A stretch of DNA of 64,000 nt, taken from NCBI RefSeq assembly GCF_003123725.1, contig NZ_QETA01000002.1, forward strand, positions 186,001 to 250,000, given 5' to 3'. Source of the DNA: Corticimicrobacter populi. Lineage in GTDB: Bacteria; Pseudomonadota; Gammaproteobacteria; Burkholderiales; Burkholderiaceae_B. The stretch's first letter is position 1; every line of letters starts with the position of its first letter. Both the position numbers and the translations under genes were made by a program. The notes under the pieces are model-generated. The model worked only from the letters and a program-made list of their open reading frames with translations. It was not told the origin of the DNA and ran no database searches. Shown piece by piece: positions 55,259 through 64,000 of the stretch.

Positions 55259-56791
55259 TCAAAACGACACCATATCCGCCGGATTCACCAGACTCTTCAG
55301 ACTCAGGGCTCCCTTGACCAGCGGTATGGCGACGGGGCCGAGATAGTCGCTCATGGGAATGGGGGCATGCTCGAAACGCGTCAGCATCGCGAAATCATGG
55401 TTGCGACCCGTGAAGTCGTCGCTGATGGCCTTGCCGATCCGTACGGTCTGGGCCACGCCGTGGCCGCTCCAGCCATGGGCCATGTAGACAGGCACGGCAG
55501 CATCGCTCTTGCGGCAGTCGGTGACTCCGCTCAGGGTGATGTCGCTGATGCCGCCCCATGAGTATTCCAGTTCGGGCGATTCCAGTTGCGGGAAGACGGT
55601 TCTGATCCGTTCCAGCAGGTAATTGTTCACATCGCGTGACGACCATGAGTTGCCGGTGCCCTGGCCGCCAAACAACAGCCGGTTGCCGCGCACGGCCCGG
55701 TAATAGTCGATCTGCAGTTGTGTGTCATAGACTGGCAGGTCGGCGGGCAGCAGTTCGGCGGCCGGCACAGGCAAGGGCGGGGTGACGGCCACGTAGGTGT
55801 AGAAAGGCACCGTGGTAGAGCTGCCGGGCAGGAACTGGCCGGTGGCACTGTGAACGCCCAGCACGACCGCCTTGCGGGCATGGAGCACGCCACCGGGGGT
55901 CACGACCCGAGTGCCTGCAGAATCTGTCTCGATTTTTTCAACGGGCGTGCCGTCGTGTACGGTTCCGCCCTGCGCCGTGAAGGCATGGATCAGGCCGCGC
56001 AGCAGTGCCAGCGGATGAACCTGGCCGCCCGAGCTGTCGAGCGCCGCGCCGTGGTAGATATCCGAGCGGACATATTCCTGCAGCTCGTGCGGCCCGATGA
56101 TGCGAACGGCCCGATCGCCCAGGCGGCGTCGGGCGTCGGCATTCTGGACCAGGGCACCCATGTGGCCGGCATGCACGGCGGCCGTGATGTGGCCGTGTTT
56201 GCGGTCGCATTCAAAACCGTGGCGGGCCGAGAGTGCGTCCAGCAGCTCCATGGCTTCCACCGAGGCGAAGCGCCAGAGTTTTTGTGCATCTTCCGCAGAG
56301 AGGTTGTCGAGCATGGTCTCGGCTTCCCAGCGCGCCAGGCCCGGTGTGAGCTGCCCGCCGTTGCGGCCGGAGGCCCCCGAGCCGATATGATCCTTCTCGA
56401 CCAGGATGACGTCGAGCCCGGCTTCGGCCATGTGCAGCGCCGTCGATGCGCCGAGCAGGCCGCCGCCGACGATGACCACGTCGCAGGTGCGGTCGCCTGC
56501 CAACGGGCCGAAATCAGGCCAGGCTGCTAGCGATGCCTCGTAATAGTTGGCCGGTGCCGGGTCGGCAGGCGAGGTGTCGCGATGCCAGTTCCAGATACGG
56601 GGATCCAGCCCCAGTCGGGACGCTGTCTGGTGGGCATCCGGCAGCAGCACGGGGGCGGGGGCGGCCTGACCGGCCGGGCCGGTGAGGTCCGCGATCCGCG
56701 CCAGCAGCGGGGCGGGCAGCAGGGCGGCGCAGGCACTCGCACCGGACAGGGCGGCACTCTTGAGCATGAAATTGCGTCGATTGAGGGTCAT
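55259..56791 (-). CDS. Tat-type FAD-dependent oxidoreductase, PuuB-like
   Basis: A 510-residue DAO-superfamily flavoprotein with an N-terminal twin-arginine signal (LNRRNFMLKSAALSGASACAALL). The FAD site is VVIVGGGLLGASTALHMAEAGLDVILVEKD, and the following phrase [15 protein letters not shown] is typical of gamma-glutamylputrescine oxidase relatives. The C-terminal VYMAHGWSGHGVAQTVRIGKAISD closes the FAD site. It is predicted to be exported folded with cofactor, thus periplasmic. The cluster with an aldehyde dehydrogenase suggests amine oxidation to an aldehyde. Confidence 0.85.
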   Translation of the reverse strand: MTLNRRNFMLKSAALSGASACAALLPAPLLARIADLTGPAGQAAPAPVLLPDAHQTASRLGLDPRIWNWHRDTSPADPAPANYYEASLAAWPDFGPLAGDRTCDVVIVGGGLLGASTALHMAEAGLDVILVEKDHIGSGASGRNGGQLTPGLARWEAETMLDNLSAEDAQKLWRFASVEAMELLDALSARHGFECDRKHGHITAAVHAGHMGALVQNADARRRLGDRAVRIIGPHELQEYVRSDIYHGAALDSSGGQVHPLALLRGLIHAFTAQGGTVHDGTPVEKIETDSAGTRVVTPGGVLHARKAVVLGVHSATGQFLPGSSTTVPFYTYVAVTPPLPVPAAELLPADLPVYDTQLQIDYYRAVRGNRLLFGGQGTGNSWSSRDVNNYLLERIRTVFPQLESPELEYSWGGISDITLSGVTDCRKSDAAVPVYMAHGWSGHGVAQTVRIGKAISDDFTGRNHDFAMLTRFEHAPIPMSDYLGPVAIPLVKGALSLKSLVNPADMVSF

Positions 56792-56812
56792 GATAGGGCT
56801 CCTGGTGTGGTG

Positions 56813-57181
56813 TCAATGAGGCTGCGTGGCGGCTTGAAGGTGGCCATGCGTGGCCGAGCCGCCTTTCGGCAGGGCCAGTCCGAAGACGAAGAGCAGGCCG
56901 ATAGGCGGCAGGAGGCAGAGCAGCAGCCACCAGCCGCTGTGGCCGGTGTCGTGCAGGCGGCGGGTAGCCAGGGCCAGACCGGGCAGTAGTGTCAGCAGCA
57001 GATACAGCGCGGTGAGCCAGCCCATACCGATTTCCGGGTTGGCCAGGGCAAAGGTCCGCTCCAGAAAGGAAATGAGCGCAATTGCGCAGAGCTGGACCAG
57101 CAGGAAGCCGATATATTCCCGGCGGCTGGCCGTGCCCCTGAAGGTGGCGTAATGCCTGAGGGCGTGCAGATACCATTTCAT
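56813..57181 (-). CDS. DUF805 membrane protein
   Basis: A 122-residue small membrane protein. The start MKWYLHALRHYATFRGTASRREYI and the core ATRRLHDTGHSGWWLLLCLLPPIGLL are hallmarks of DUF805 (unknown function). About four helices. It lies between the oxidase and the Cache protein on the same strand and may be part of the operon. Confidence 0.88.
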   Translation of the reverse strand: MKWYLHALRHYATFRGTASRREYIGFLLVQLCAIALISFLERTFALANPEIGMGWLTALYLLLTLLPGLALATRRLHDTGHSGWWLLLCLLPPIGLLFVFGLALPKGGSATHGHLQAATQPH

Positions 57182-57291
57182 GTGATGTTCTCCATCAAAG
57201 GTAAAAAATCAGGGCGCAGGCCGGCCTGCCCGGTCCGGGCGGACAGGGTGCTGCGTCTTGTCGGGGTGGTGCTGCGGCGGGAGCGGGGGCG

Positions 57292-58032
57292 TCAGCGGGG
57301 GCCGCTGGGCGGCAGGCCGGGCGCGTCGTCCAGAACGACCAGTTGCAGGGGGATGCCCGGTTTGCTGGGGCATGCGGGCAGCCGGTCCGTCTTCCAGAGG
57401 TCGCCGGTACGGATGTCGGGTGAGGTCGAGATAATGACGCGGCGGTCGCTGTTGAGGACGAGCGCTGGCTGCGAGATGGTCGTCAGCGCCGGCAGGGCGA
57501 GTGTTTCAAGTGTCGAGACCAGCACATCGACCGCCGTGACACCGGCAAAGGCGTCGCCGATCATGACCGGGTGGGCCGCCGTCATGGTGTAGGCACCGTT
57601 GCAGACATAATCCACGTAGGGGCCGTCGACAAAGGGCTGGTGGCGGCGTGCCGGCTGTTCGAACCAGTCGAAGGTACGGAAATCCAGGCGTTGCCGGATT
57701 TCCTGGCTCTGGTCGAGATGCGCCTGGCGGGCATTGCCGGCTTCGCGCAGCCACCATTCGAGGGTCCAGTAGCCATTGTCGGTGGCCGTGGGCGACGCAT
57801 AGCTGGCAAAGCCTGCACCGTGGCACCAGGCATGGCGTTCGAGGGCCACCTGGATGTGTGCCTGCAGTGCCTGGCGCTGGCTGTCCGACAGCCGTGTGCC
57901 CTGGGTGCCGGGCTGGGGCGAAGGGACGATGTCGGCGGCCATGCGGGCCAGTGCGGCGGCGCTGTGCTGCATGTCGCCGATGATGCGTTCCAGCGTGTCC
58001 TGGGCGTGTTCTATCTGGGATTGAATGCGCAT
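57292..58032 (-). CDS. Cache (PDC)-domain protein without a membrane segment
   Basis: A 246-residue protein. The N-terminus is helical (ERIIGDMQHSAAALARMAADIV). The ligand-binding Cache part includes FVDGPYVDYVCNGAYTMTAAHPVMIGDAFAGVTAVDVLVSTLE and a second strand pair (PALVLNSDRRVIISTS). No hydrophobic anchor or signal is seen, so it is probably a soluble cytoplasmic binding protein, perhaps a co-sensor for the adjacent GntR regulator. ATG 58032 follows the GntR gene by 25 nt. Confidence 0.72.
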   Translation of the reverse strand: MRIQSQIEHAQDTLERIIGDMQHSAAALARMAADIVPSPQPGTQGTRLSDSQRQALQAHIQVALERHAWCHGAGFASYASPTATDNGYWTLEWWLREAGNARQAHLDQSQEIRQRLDFRTFDWFEQPARRHQPFVDGPYVDYVCNGAYTMTAAHPVMIGDAFAGVTAVDVLVSTLETLALPALTTISQPALVLNSDRRVIISTSPDIRTGDLWKTDRLPACPSKPGIPLQLVVLDDAPGLPPSGPR

Positions 58033-58057
58033 TTTCTGCTCCTGTCCTGATGATGCA

Positions 58058-58810
58058 TCAGGCTGCTGCAGTGGGGGGCGATGATGTCGGATCGCGCAGG
58101 CGCAACTTGAGGTCGAGCATCTGTGCGGTGAGCGCGGCCAGCATGCCTTGCGCGGCATCGCGTGCGGCCATGCCGTCGTCGGCTGCCAGGGCGGCCAGGA
58201 TCCGGCCGTAGGCCTGGACCGTGACGGCGTGAGCCTGGCTGTCGTGGTAGAGCGCCGCAGCCAGTGGTGCCCATTCTGCCTGGATGGCCAGCGCCTGGTT
58301 GGCAAGCCGGGCCGACTGCGCCTGCGTTGCCAGTGTCAGCAGGCAACGCATGTCGGCCTGGGCACGGGCTTCGGGCTGACTGGCTTGGGCGAAATCCGCA
58401 ATCAGCGAGGCCAGTCGCTCCTGATCCCTGGCCGTGCTGCGTTGTCCGGCCAGCAGGGCGCTGTGGCCGATGATGGCAGCGTGCAGTTCGCCCAGGTCGG
58501 CGATGCCGTCGCTGCTGGCCAGGCGCAGGGGGTGATGCTCCTGGCGAGCTCGCTCGGGCAGGCGGCAGACGAAACTGCCGCCGTTGCGGCCGCGCCGGGT
58601 GTCGATCAGGCCGCGCGCGCGCAGCGTGTTGAGGGCTTCGCGTATCGTGACCGGCGAAACCCCCATGAGCCGTGACAGCTCTGCCTCGTTGGGCAGTTGC
58701 TCCTCGGTTTCGAGCAGGCCGGCCACGATGGCGTTGCTGAGCCGTTCGGCAATCTGCTCGGCGCGGGAGCTCTGGCCGATGGGAGAGTAGACGACAGTAT
58801 GCGCAGTCAT
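58058..58810 (-). CDS. GntR-family (FadR-type) transcriptional regulator
   Basis: A 250-residue repressor or activator. The winged helix (AEQIAERLSNAIVAGLLETEEQLPNEAELSRLMGVSPVTIREALNTLRARGLI, residues 17-70) is followed by a helical FCD-type ligand domain. It stands between the SnoaL-type and Cache genes, all on the same strand, and probably controls the amine-oxidation cluster. Confidence 0.88.
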   Translation of the reverse strand: MTAHTVVYSPIGQSSRAEQIAERLSNAIVAGLLETEEQLPNEAELSRLMGVSPVTIREALNTLRARGLIDTRRGRNGGSFVCRLPERARQEHHPLRLASSDGIADLGELHAAIIGHSALLAGQRSTARDQERLASLIADFAQASQPEARAQADMRCLLTLATQAQSARLANQALAIQAEWAPLAAALYHDSQAHAVTVQAYGRILAALAADDGMAARDAAQGMLAALTAQMLDLKLRLRDPTSSPPTAAA

Positions 58811-58840
58811 GACATCAATGCAGTGGTGGAAAATCGAAAG

Positions 58841-59614
58841 TCAGAATATGCCATGTCCGTGCAGTGCCTGGGCATCTTCCGGCACGGGCATGATGGCATC
58901 CCACAGTTCGATGATCCTGCCGTCCTGGACGCGCCACAGTTCGAAATAGGCATGGCGTGCCCCGGCGATGGCACCTTCCGAGTGGGTCAGCACGAACTGG
59001 CCATCGGCAACGGTATGGTGGATGCGGGCATAGTCCAGGGCCTGTCTCTCGTCACGCAGCTTTTCGAGAAAGGCGATGACCGGCTCGACGCCATCGGCGA
59101 TGTCCGGGCTGTGCTGCAGGAAAGTCTTGCCGTCCGTGTAGCGCCGAAAGCCTTCGTAGTCACCTGCGATCAGCGTCTCCGTGAAGAAGCGCGTCACCCG
59201 TGCACGGTTCTGTTCCGGGTCGTGCCCCGTGCCGGGATCGGTGGGGCCATCGAGCTGACTGCGGCCGCTGGCGTTGGGGGCCGCCTCTGGCACCAGCCCG
59301 TCCCAGTGCTCGACGATCAGGCCATCGGCGATCCGGTACAGATCAAAACCGATCAGTGGCTGCTTTTCCAGTCCGGTATAGCGGCCGTGGATGGCAACCA
59401 GATCGCCATCCTGAAGCACACGATGAGCCTCATGGTGCAGGTCCGGATGCGCCGCCACCAGCGTGCGCAGACCTTCTAGCCCATCGGCAACCAGGGGCGA
59501 GTGCTCGATGAAATCGGGTGAGAAGTAGCGCTCCAGCGCGCCGGTGTCGCGCTCTGTGAAAAGTTCGCGGTGTGCGCGGGCGACACGCTCGCGCAGGCTT
59601 TCGATTGCTGTCAT
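58841..59614 (-). CDS. Tandem SnoaL/NTF2-like protein
   Basis: A 257-residue protein made of two SnoaL-like halves: residues 8-110 (ALERYFSPDFIEHSPLVADGLEGL ... LYRIADGLIVEHWD) and 135-250 (RFFTETLIAGDYEGFRRYTDGKTFLQHSPDIADGVEPVIAF ... LWRVQDGRIIELWDAIMPVPE). Each has the HSP-containing entry and the EHWD/ELWD exit motif. Function unknown, likely ligand-binding or a small isomerase/hydrolase. Confidence 0.8.
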   Translation of the reverse strand: MTAIESLRERVARAHRELFTERDTGALERYFSPDFIEHSPLVADGLEGLRTLVAAHPDLHHEAHRVLQDGDLVAIHGRYTGLEKQPLIGFDLYRIADGLIVEHWDGLVPEAAPNASGRSQLDGPTDPGTGHDPEQNRARVTRFFTETLIAGDYEGFRRYTDGKTFLQHSPDIADGVEPVIAFLEKLRDERQALDYARIHHTVADGQFVLTHSEGAIAGARHAYFELWRVQDGRIIELWDAIMPVPEDAQALHGHGIF

Positions 59615-59631
59615 GGTGTTCTCCCGTGTGC

Positions 59632-61062
59632 TCAGTCGTGTGCGCTCATCACATGCTTGATGCGGGTGTATTCCTCGAAACCGTAGCCCGAGAGATCCTT
59701 GCCGTAGCCCGAGCGCTTGAAGCCGCCGTGCGGCATTTCCCCGGTCAGCGGGATGTGCGTATTGATCCAGACCGTGCCGAAGTCGAGCGCGCCCGACAGC
59801 CGCGTGGCACGGCCGTGGTCGCGGGTCCAGACACTGGAGGCCAGGCCGTATTCGACATCGTTGGCCTTGTCGAGGGCATCGGCTTCGTCCCGGAAGGACT
59901 GCACGGTAATGACCGGCCCGAAAATCTCGGTCTGGATGGCTTCGTCATGCTGCTGCAGCCCGGTGATGACGGTGGGCTCGAAGTAGAAACCCGGGCGGTC
60001 TGCCTGCTTGCCACCCGTTTCGATGCGCGCATGGGCCGGCAGGCGCTCGATGAAACCCTGGACCCGCTCCAGTTGGCTGGCATTGTTGAGCGGTCCGTAG
60101 AGCGCATCTTCGTCGTCAGGGTCGCCAAAGCGGGTGGCCCTGGCCGCTTCGACCAGGCGGGCCACGAAATCGTCGTGGACGGATTCTGCCACCAGCACCC
60201 GCGCGGCTGCGGTGCAGTCCTGGCCGGCATTGAAATAGCCTGTGGTGGCAATGGTGGTGGCCGCCTTGTCGAGATCGGCGTCCTCGAAGATCACGACGGG
60301 TGCCTTGCCGCCCAGTTCGAGATGGGCGCGGGTTAGGTTGGAGGCGGCTGCAGCGGCGACCTGCAGGCCGGCCCTGACGGAGCCGGTAATGGAGACAAGT
60401 GCCGGGGTCTTGTGCGAGACAATTCGGGCACCGGCATCGGCCTTGCCCAGCAAGACATTGATGGTGCCGACCGGAAAGAACGGGACGGCCAGTTCGGCCA
60501 GCAGCAGGGTGCTTTCCGGCGTGGTGTCGCTGGGCTTGAGCACGGTGGTGTTGCCGGCGGCCAGGGCCGGTGCCAATTTCCAGACGGCCATCATCAACGG
60601 GTAGTTCCAGGGGGTGACCTGACCGACCACGCCCAGTGGTTCGCGGCGGATCGAGGAGGTCAGGCCCGGCATGTATTCGGCGCTGGCCTTGCCTTCGAGG
60701 CAGCGTGCCATGCCGGCGAAGAAGCGGATCTGGTCGGCAGAGGTCGCGACTTCCTCGGACGCAATCAGGTATTTGAGCTGTCCGGTGTTGCGGCTTTGGG
60801 CCTCGATCAGACGGTCGGCATTTTGTTCGACGGCATCGGCCAGTGCCAGCAGGGCTTTCTGGCGTTGCGAGGGTGTGCTGCGACCCCATGTGCGAAACGC
60901 CTCCCTGGCCGCATCGTAGGCGCGGTCGATATCGGCCTGGGTGGCATTGGGCGAGCGAGCGTAGACCTGCCCGGTGACCGGGCTGACCAGGTCGAAGTAT
61001 TCGCTGTCTGCGGCGGCTGCGTATTCGCCGTTGATGAAGTGTTTGAGTGTCGTGTGCGACAT
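59632..61062 (-). CDS. Aldehyde dehydrogenase, aminobutyraldehyde/betaine-aldehyde type
   Basis: NAD(P)-dependent dehydrogenase of 476 residues. The ALDH core is complete: PWNYPLMMAVWKLAPALAAGNTTVLKPSDTTP, catalytic Glu in LELGGKAPV, catalytic Cys in NAGQDCTAAARV, and the C-terminal SGYGKDLSGYGFEEYTRIKHVM. The NAGQDC phrase and overall length fit gamma-aminobutyraldehyde or similar omega-amino aldehyde dehydrogenases (PatD/YdcW). It probably oxidises the product of the Tat-exported oxidase, or its cytoplasmic equivalent. Confidence 0.92.
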   Translation of the reverse strand: MSHTTLKHFINGEYAAAADSEYFDLVSPVTGQVYARSPNATQADIDRAYDAAREAFRTWGRSTPSQRQKALLALADAVEQNADRLIEAQSRNTGQLKYLIASEEVATSADQIRFFAGMARCLEGKASAEYMPGLTSSIRREPLGVVGQVTPWNYPLMMAVWKLAPALAAGNTTVLKPSDTTPESTLLLAELAVPFFPVGTINVLLGKADAGARIVSHKTPALVSITGSVRAGLQVAAAAASNLTRAHLELGGKAPVVIFEDADLDKAATTIATTGYFNAGQDCTAAARVLVAESVHDDFVARLVEAARATRFGDPDDEDALYGPLNNASQLERVQGFIERLPAHARIETGGKQADRPGFYFEPTVITGLQQHDEAIQTEIFGPVITVQSFRDEADALDKANDVEYGLASSVWTRDHGRATRLSGALDFGTVWINTHIPLTGEMPHGGFKRSGYGKDLSGYGFEEYTRIKHVMSAHD

Positions 61063-61244
61063 GTTTGTCTCCTGTTATGGTGGGTTCTTATCAAATATCA
61101 TATGAAGTAATATGTATTGTGCAAACCTAGGAAAACCCTAGGCCGATGCGAGACGCATTCCGGGTGAACAGGCACGCTTGCGTGGCGTCGCCGCAGCAGC
61201 AAATAGGCGATAATGCGTCTGTTCCCCTGATATCTGCCCGCACC

Positions 61245-64000
61245 ATGAAATTCCTCTCTTCCCTGGCCCGCCCGTTGCGTGCCGTGAGCGGTGGCGTATG
61301 CCGCCTGCTGGCCGCCTGCTGGGTATTCCTGTTCGGACGGGTGCAGTGGCAGGCTCCCGCCTGGCTGGCTGCCCTGGGCAGTGGCTTTGCATGGCTGGGA
61401 AATGGCATGCGGCGTCGGCCGCGGGTTGCAGGTGCGGCACTGGCCGGTTTGGCGCTGGTGGCCGCAGGGGCCTGGTATGGCTGGCAGTGGTATGAATCCA
61501 GGCCGCAGCCGCACACTGTGCAGTACCGCATCGTGGCACCGGAGCTGACCCGCTACGACGAGAACGGCCGCCATGTGCAGCCGCTGCGCGTAGCCTTTGC
61601 CGAGCCGGTGGCACCGCTGGAGGCGGTGGGGCAGGTGCTGACGCAAGGTGTGTCCGTGTCGCCGGCCATCGACGGGCAATGGCGCTGGAGCAGCAGTCGC
61701 CTGCTGGTGTTCGAGCCGGCAGGCGATTGGCCGGTCGGGCAAAAATATGATGTGACGATGCAGCCTGAGCGGTTGCTGGCACCGGGCGTGTTGCTGTCGT
61801 CGGCGCAGGGTACGTTCGAGACGCAGGCCTTCAATGGCTGGATTGAGGCCTTGACGTTCTACCAGGATCCGCAGGACGAGCAGATCAAGCGGGCGGCGGC
61901 CACGGTTGCCTTCACCCATCCGGTCGATGAGGAAAGCGTGCGTCGGCGGGTCGCCTTCAACCTGGGCAAGGGCCTGCAATATCAGGCCGGGCAGGCCGCA
62001 GAGCCGGCCATCCGCTTTGATGAACAGGGGCTCAAGGCCTATATCCTGTCGGCTGCGCTGGCGGTGCCGTTGGAGTCCGTGCAGGCCGAACTGCGGCTGG
62101 ACAAAGGTATCAAGGCACGCAGCGGTGGCCCGGCACTGGACAGGGACATGCATCGCGCCCTGACCGTGCCCGGACGCTATCAGCTGGAATTCGAAAGCGG
62201 CGGCATCATCTTTGCCGACAATGACCAGGGCGAGCCGGAACCGGTTTTGATGCTGCACAGTACCCGCCCCATGACGGACGACACCATTGCGGCCGGCGTG
62301 CAGGCCTGGGTGTTGCCCGTGCGTGCGCGGGATCAGGGCTATTGGGATACGATGGACGTGACCGATGCCGTGCTGGCGCGGTCGTCGCGGATTGCGCTGA
62401 CGCACGTGCCCAGCATCGAGCCGCTCAATACGCAGCATGCCTTCCGTTTCGATGCGCCGCCGGGACGCCAGATATTCGTGCGGGTCCAGGCGGGGCTGGA
62501 AGCCATCGGGGGTTACCTGGCGCGCAATCCGCATCTTGAGGTGCAGACCATGCCGGATTACCCGCGGGTGCTGCGCTTCATGTCCGATGGCGCGCTGCTG
62601 GGCCTGTCGGGCGAGCGCCGGCTGGGCTTCATGGCGCGTGGCGTACCGGGCGCGCAGGTGGAAATCGCCCGCATGCTGCCCAATCAACTGCATCATCTGG
62701 TGGACCAGGGCAGCGGGACCTTTGCCCGGCCATCCCTGCCGGAATCGTCGTTTGACCGCATGGTCGAGCGCGAGCGGCTGGATATCATGTTGCCGCCCGG
62801 TGATCCGGCCAAGACGCGCTACAGCAGTGTGGACCTGGGCGATTACCTGACGGCCCAGGGCGGGCGTCGGGGCGTGTTCGTGGTGCGGATTGCCGCCACC
62901 GACGACGAAGATGACCGTACGTTTGTACAGGGCTACGAGGCCCGCGATACGCGTTTCATCGTGGTCACCGACCTGGGCATCATTGCCAAGCGCGCCAGCG
63001 ATGGCAGCCAGGATGTGTTTGTGCAGTCCATCGGCACCGGCGAGCCGGTGGCGCAGGCGCAGGTCGAACTGGTCGGTCGCAACGGCCTGCCGGTGGCCCG
63101 CCAGTTCACCGATGCACAGGGGCGTGCGCACTTTGCCCAACTGGGCGACCTGCGGCGCGAACGTGCACCCCTGATGATCGTGGTCTCTGCCGGTACCGAC
63201 ATGTCGTTCCTGCCGCTGGCCAAGCGCTCGCATTATCTGGATTATTCGCGCTTTGACGTGGGCGGTGCCTACGAGAGTGGCCAGCCCGACCGGCTGCAGG
63301 GTTACCTGTTCACCGATCGAGGACTGTACCGCCCGGGCGAAACGGCACACCTGGGCCTGATCGTGCGGCGCGCCGACTGGCAGGGTGACCTGGCCGGCAT
63401 GCCGCTGGAGTTCCGTGTATTCGATCCACGCGGCATGATGGTGCTGCGCCAGCGCTACAGCCTGTCGGCGGGCGGGTTTGACGAAATGGAGTACACCAGC
63501 AGCGAAACCGCTGCGGCGGGGGATTACCAGGCGTCGTTGCACCTGATGGGACCGGATGGCGAAGAAACCGAAATCGGCAGCACGACATTCCGCGTGCGTG
63601 ATTTCGAGCCGGACCGGATGAAAGTCGGTCTGGATCTGACGGCGCAGCCGGTTGTCGGCTGGGTGCGCCCGGATCAGGTGCAGGCGCGGGTCGAGGCCAT
63701 GCATCTGTTCGGTGCCCCGGCTTCGGACCGGCGCGTATCGGCCGAGATGCGCCTGGCCCCCGCTTTTGCCGGTTTCGAGCGCTATCGCGACTATCGCTTC
63801 CGGGCCTATAACCCGCGCAGCGAAGTCAGCATCGAGAACCTGCCGGACCAGCAGACCGACGAAAACGGCCAGGCCACATTCGACCTGGGTCTGGACCGGT
63901 TTGCCGAGGGGACCTACGGCCTGCAATTGCTGACGCGGGTCTATGAGGCAGAAGGCGGACGCAATGTGGCGGCCCAGTCGCGCGTGCTGGTATCGAGCGC
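61245..64000 (+). CDS. Alpha-2-macroglobulin-family protein (partial, runs off the right edge)
   Basis: The first 918 residues of a large bacterial alpha-2-macroglobulin (YfhM-like). A hydrophobic anchor (about residues 60-78, GAALAGLALVAAGAWYGW) follows a short cytoplasmic N-terminus, so it is anchored rather than a lipoprotein. Macroglobulin beta domains follow, with the typical GYLFTDRGLYRPGETAHLGLIVR (bait/MG motif) near residue 688. The thioester and C-terminal region lie outside the window, so its presence cannot be judged. The start is ATG 61245; the frame is open through the edge. Confidence 0.9.
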   Translation, partial: MKFLSSLARPLRAVSGGVCRLLAACWVFLFGRVQWQAPAWLAALGSGFAWLGNGMRRRPRVAGAALAGLALVAAGAWYGWQWYESRPQPHTVQYRIVAPELTRYDENGRHVQPLRVAFAEPVAPLEAVGQVLTQGVSVSPAIDGQWRWSSSRLLVFEPAGDWPVGQKYDVTMQPERLLAPGVLLSSAQGTFETQAFNGWIEALTFYQDPQDEQIKRAAATVAFTHPVDEESVRRRVAFNLGKGLQYQAGQAAEPAIRFDEQGLKAYILSAALAVPLESVQAELRLDKGIKARSGGPALDRDMHRALTVPGRYQLEFESGGIIFADNDQGEPEPVLMLHSTRPMTDDTIAAGVQAWVLPVRARDQGYWDTMDVTDAVLARSSRIALTHVPSIEPLNTQHAFRFDAPPGRQIFVRVQAGLEAIGGYLARNPHLEVQTMPDYPRVLRFMSDGALLGLSGERRLGFMARGVPGAQVEIARMLPNQLHHLVDQGSGTFARPSLPESSFDRMVERERLDIMLPPGDPAKTRYSSVDLGDYLTAQGGRRGVFVVRIAATDDEDDRTFVQGYEARDTRFIVVTDLGIIAKRASDGSQDVFVQSIGTGEPVAQAQVELVGRNGLPVARQFTDAQGRAHFAQLGDLRRERAPLMIVVSAGTDMSFLPLAKRSHYLDYSRFDVGGAYESGQPDRLQGYLFTDRGLYRPGETAHLGLIVRRADWQGDLAGMPLEFRVFDPRGMMVLRQRYSLSAGGFDEMEYTSSETAAAGDYQASLHLMGPDGEETEIGSTTFRVRDFEPDRMKVGLDLTAQPVVGWVRPDQVQARVEAMHLFGAPASDRRVSAEMRLAPAFAGFERYRDYRFRAYNPRSEVSIENLPDQQTDENGQATFDLGLDRFAEGTYGLQLLTRVYEAEGGRNVAAQSRVLVSS

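Noticed and set aside
61098-63926. 942-codon open frame antisense to the alpha-2-macroglobulin-like gene
   Set aside because: Composition and lack of any recognisable motif mark it as a shadow of a GC-rich gene; the plus-strand frame has clear family motifs.

Overview
The window is GC-rich bacterial DNA (roughly 60-65 % G+C by eye). Gene content and order point to a betaproteobacterium of the Alcaligenaceae/Burkholderiales type: ubiE - Tim44-like - ubiJ - ubiB in a row, hemL/thiE/ThiD-like/rubredoxin/YqgE/RuvX, pcm-tolC, a stand-alone rfaE2, a PhoBR pair, and many periplasmic-binding-protein transporters. The genus cannot be fixed from sequence reading alone; a relative of Bordetella or Kerstersia is my best guess. 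No tRNA, rRNA or CRISPR array was seen.

Layout. 1-5.4 kb: a peptide-type ABC importer operon (binding protein, two permeases, one fused double ATPase), then a YqaA-like membrane protein. 6.0-7.5 kb: three small orphan genes, one SMI1/KNR4-like, resembling immunity genes. 7.5-9.5 kb: phoB-phoR. 9.6-13.9 kb: ubiquinone genes. 14-17.1 kb: a regulator with a degenerate receiver, divergent from a TonB-dependent receptor. 17.3-20.0 kb: an ssuACB-like sulfonate importer. 20.1-24.6 kb: an IclR regulator divergent from an amino-acid/amine importer and a PuuB-like FAD oxidase. 24.7-28.8 kb: lrgAB-like genes with a LysR regulator, two unrecognised coupled genes and an Imm22-like gene. 28.9-34.7 kb: a 2-hydroxyacid dehydrogenase and DASS anion transporter, controlled from a clear sigma-54 promoter by a DctB/DctD-type two-component system, with an FNR-type box upstream. 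34.7-46.2 kb: housekeeping genes (hemL, thiE, thiD-like, rubA, yqgE, ruvX, plsC, apaH, lptG, rfaE2, tolC, pcm, thiD, thiG). 46.3-47.0 kb: an OmpA-like lipoprotein with a strong terminator.

47.0-54.8 kb is a lower-GC defence island. It holds (i) a 1292-residue nuclease + STAND-type NTPase (Avs-like architecture) whose reading frame is broken at a run of eight G; (ii) a compact P-loop ATPase fused to an Mrr-type endonuclease; (iii) a two-membrane-segment plus beta-rich protein with the plan of Cap15; and (iv) a TIR-domain protein. The last three lie on the same strand. The TIR gene sits in what looks like a complete integron gene cassette: a 111-bp attC-like site follows it and a matching core site precedes it. 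No integrase is visible. Imperfect inverted repeats bracket the whole block.

55.3-61.1 kb is an amine/amino-acid catabolic cluster: a Tat-type PuuB-like oxidase, DUF805 protein, Cache-domain protein, GntR regulator, tandem SnoaL protein and aldehyde dehydrogenase. The window ends inside an alpha-2-macroglobulin-like gene that runs off the right edge.

The most interesting items are the G-tract switch or lesion in the Avs-like gene, the cassette-borne TIR and membrane effector candidates, and the unusually complete sigma-54/enhancer/FNR control region of the transporter-dehydrogenase operon, whose dehydrogenase has an atypical specificity residue.
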